In this document: positions 63,021-64,000 of the stretch, one piece after another
Numbering within the stretch: position 1 is the stretch's first letter
How the letters are laid out: every line of letters starts with the position of its first letter
NCBI GenBank assembly: GCA_947503575.1
Contig: CANNDZ010000002.1
Coordinates: 248,001 to 312,000, forward strand
Source: an uncultured Kordiimonas sp.
GTDB lineage: Bacteria; Pseudomonadota; Alphaproteobacteria; Sphingomonadales; Kordiimonadaceae
Direction: 5' to 3'
DNA length: 64,000 nt
Made by a program: the position numbers and the translations under genes
Notes under the pieces: model-generated
Told to the model about the DNA's origin: nothing
Databases searched by the model: none
What the model saw: the letters and a program-made list of their open reading frames with translations, nothing else

Positions 63021-64000
63021 CGGGATAGGCTATCCTTTAGTTCTTCAAGCTCAAGCCAGCGCATTTCCTTTGCGTCCAACATATCGCGCTTTGCTGTTAA
63101 CTCATCAGAAATACGCGCAAACGCATCCGGGTCTTTACTGTATAAGTTGGGATCAGACAATTGTTCTTCCAGCTCAGAAATCTGCATCGAAAGGGTTTCT
63201 ACCTCGGCAGGTAATGTGTCTAGAGCGTGCTGATCCTTAAAGGATAACTTCTTTTTGTTCTTTTTACCGGCCGACAACGGAACGACTTTGGACTTTTGCT
63301 TGCGCCCCATATCAAAAGCGGTGTCCGTTTTTTGACTATTGGCGCGCTGGGTGCGGTAATCACTATAGCCACCGGGGTATTCCATAATGGTGCCGTCCCC
63401 TTCCAGCACAATGGTGCTGGTGACCACACGGTCCAGAAAATCCCTGTCGTGAGATACCAGCAAAATGGTGCCGTTGTAATCCGCCAACACTTCCTGCAAC
63501 AGATCAAGCGTATCCATATCCAGATCATTGGTGGGTTCATCCAGCACCATCAAATTGGATTTTTTGGCAAAGTTGGCCGCAATCAACAACCGGTTGCGTT
63601 CCCCGCCTGACAAGCTGGATACCGGCGTGCGCGCCTGGCTTGCATCAAACAAAAACTCTTTCAAGTAGGTCATCACATGGCGGGTTTCATCGCCAATATG
63701 TATCCAGTCACCGCCACCACCGGTCAAAACATCTATCACGGAAATGTCGTCTTTCAAGGCAGCACGCTTCTGGTCAATAATGATTGGTTGCAGGTTGCTA
63801 CCAAGCTGCACAGTGCCCTCGTCAGGTGTCACCTCCCCAAGCAGCATTTTCAGCAACGTCGACTTGCCCGCGCCGTTCGGGCCAATAATACCAATACGGT
63901 CACCGCGCGCGATCCGGGTAGAAAACCCGGTAAACAACTGGCGGCCTTCATAAGCTTTTGAAATATTCTTGGCTTCAATGACCCGCACGCCGGACTTCTT
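63017..64000 (-). CDS. ABC-F family ATPase (partial, N-terminal part outside the window)
   Basis: The visible 328 codons run off the window edge, and the frame is open at 64000. They contain one ATPase domain: Walker A GIIGPNGAGKSTLLK, signature LSGGERNR, Walker B LMVLDEPTNDLDMDTL and the switch SHDRDFLDRV. A C-terminal coiled coil follows (PAEVETLSMQISELEEQLSD). This layout is typical of Uup-type ABC-F proteins that act on ribosomes or DNA. The first ATPase domain would lie beyond the window. Confidence 0.9.
   Translation of the reverse strand, partial: KKSGVRVIEAKNISKAYEGRQLFTGFSTRIARGDRIGIIGPNGAGKSTLLKMLLGEVTPDEGTVQLGSNLQPIIIDQKRAALKDDISVIDVLTGGGGDWIHIGDETRHVMTYLKEFLFDASQARTPVSSLSGGERNRLLIAANFAKKSNLMVLDEPTNDLDMDTLDLLQEVLADYNGTILLVSHDRDFLDRVVTSTIVLEGDGTIMEYPGGYSDYRTQRANSQKTDTAFDMGRKQKSKVVPLSAGKKNKKKLSFKDQHALDTLPAEVETLSMQISELEEQLSDPNLYSKDPDAFARISDELTAKRDMLDAKEMRWLELEELKDSLSR

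Noticed and set aside
1-64000. Prophage, transposon, integron or CRISPR array
   Set aside because: No integrase, transposase, capsid, spaced direct repeats or Cas-like sequence was seen in any frame.

Overview
The window looks like a chromosomal segment of a free-living, flagellated, probably marine alphaproteobacterium. The evidence is a CtrA/ChpT/SciP/FlbD cell-cycle and flagellar regulatory set, a yebC-ruvCAB-ybgC-tolQRAB cluster, an AlkB alkane hydroxylase and a moderate G+C content judged by eye. The order cannot be fixed from sequence alone; Kordiimonadales-like lineages are one guess. There is no sign of a prophage, insertion sequence or CRISPR array.

Layout. 1-3.3 kb: an overlapping amidoligase/glutamine-amidotransferase pair, an orphan KdpE-like response regulator and a tiny DUF1328 membrane protein. 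3.6-3.7 kb: tRNA-Met. 4.0-15.2 kb: accessory metabolism, with a tricorn-type protease, a MarR regulator plus beta-lactamase-fold hydrolase, a secreted alpha/beta hydrolase, a PAS-like protein, two small membrane proteins, a patatin-like lipoprotein, and a TetR/alkB pair. 15.2-22.2 kb: a DUF3857/transglutaminase membrane protein, malic enzyme with DoxX and DUF2147 genes, a second DUF1328 gene, and mnmA.

22.5-45 kb is a flagellar superlocus: fliK-flgD-flgE, sciP, fliF-fliG-fliH-fliN-motA-flbD-flhA-flhF-flhG plus a large FliK-like gene, then (after a transporter and an aminotransferase) fliI-fliJ divergent from ctrA. 45-52 kb holds chemotaxis genes cheA-cheW-cheY-cheB-cheR on the minus strand, with chpT just upstream. 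A sigma-54 promoter lies before fliK, and CtrA-like boxes lie before sciP, fliF, fliI, ctrA, cheA and chpT. The regulators and their likely targets therefore sit together. 52-64 kb: cysQ, an NnrU family gene, the Tol and Ruv clusters, and four small accessory genes up to a truncated ABC-F gene.

The most unusual item is CheA. Between its phosphotransfer domain and its dimerisation domain sits a stretch that aligns by eye, over about 115 residues, with truncated (2/2) haemoglobins, but the proximal histidine and the B10 tyrosine are replaced. Other points of interest are a 32-bp near-perfect palindrome at the start of a probably leaderless marR gene, a composite CtrA-box/inverted-repeat promoter before fliF, an orphan terminator between two divergent genes, and a second very large FliK-like protein. 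All family assignments were made by reading the sequence; no database search was run.
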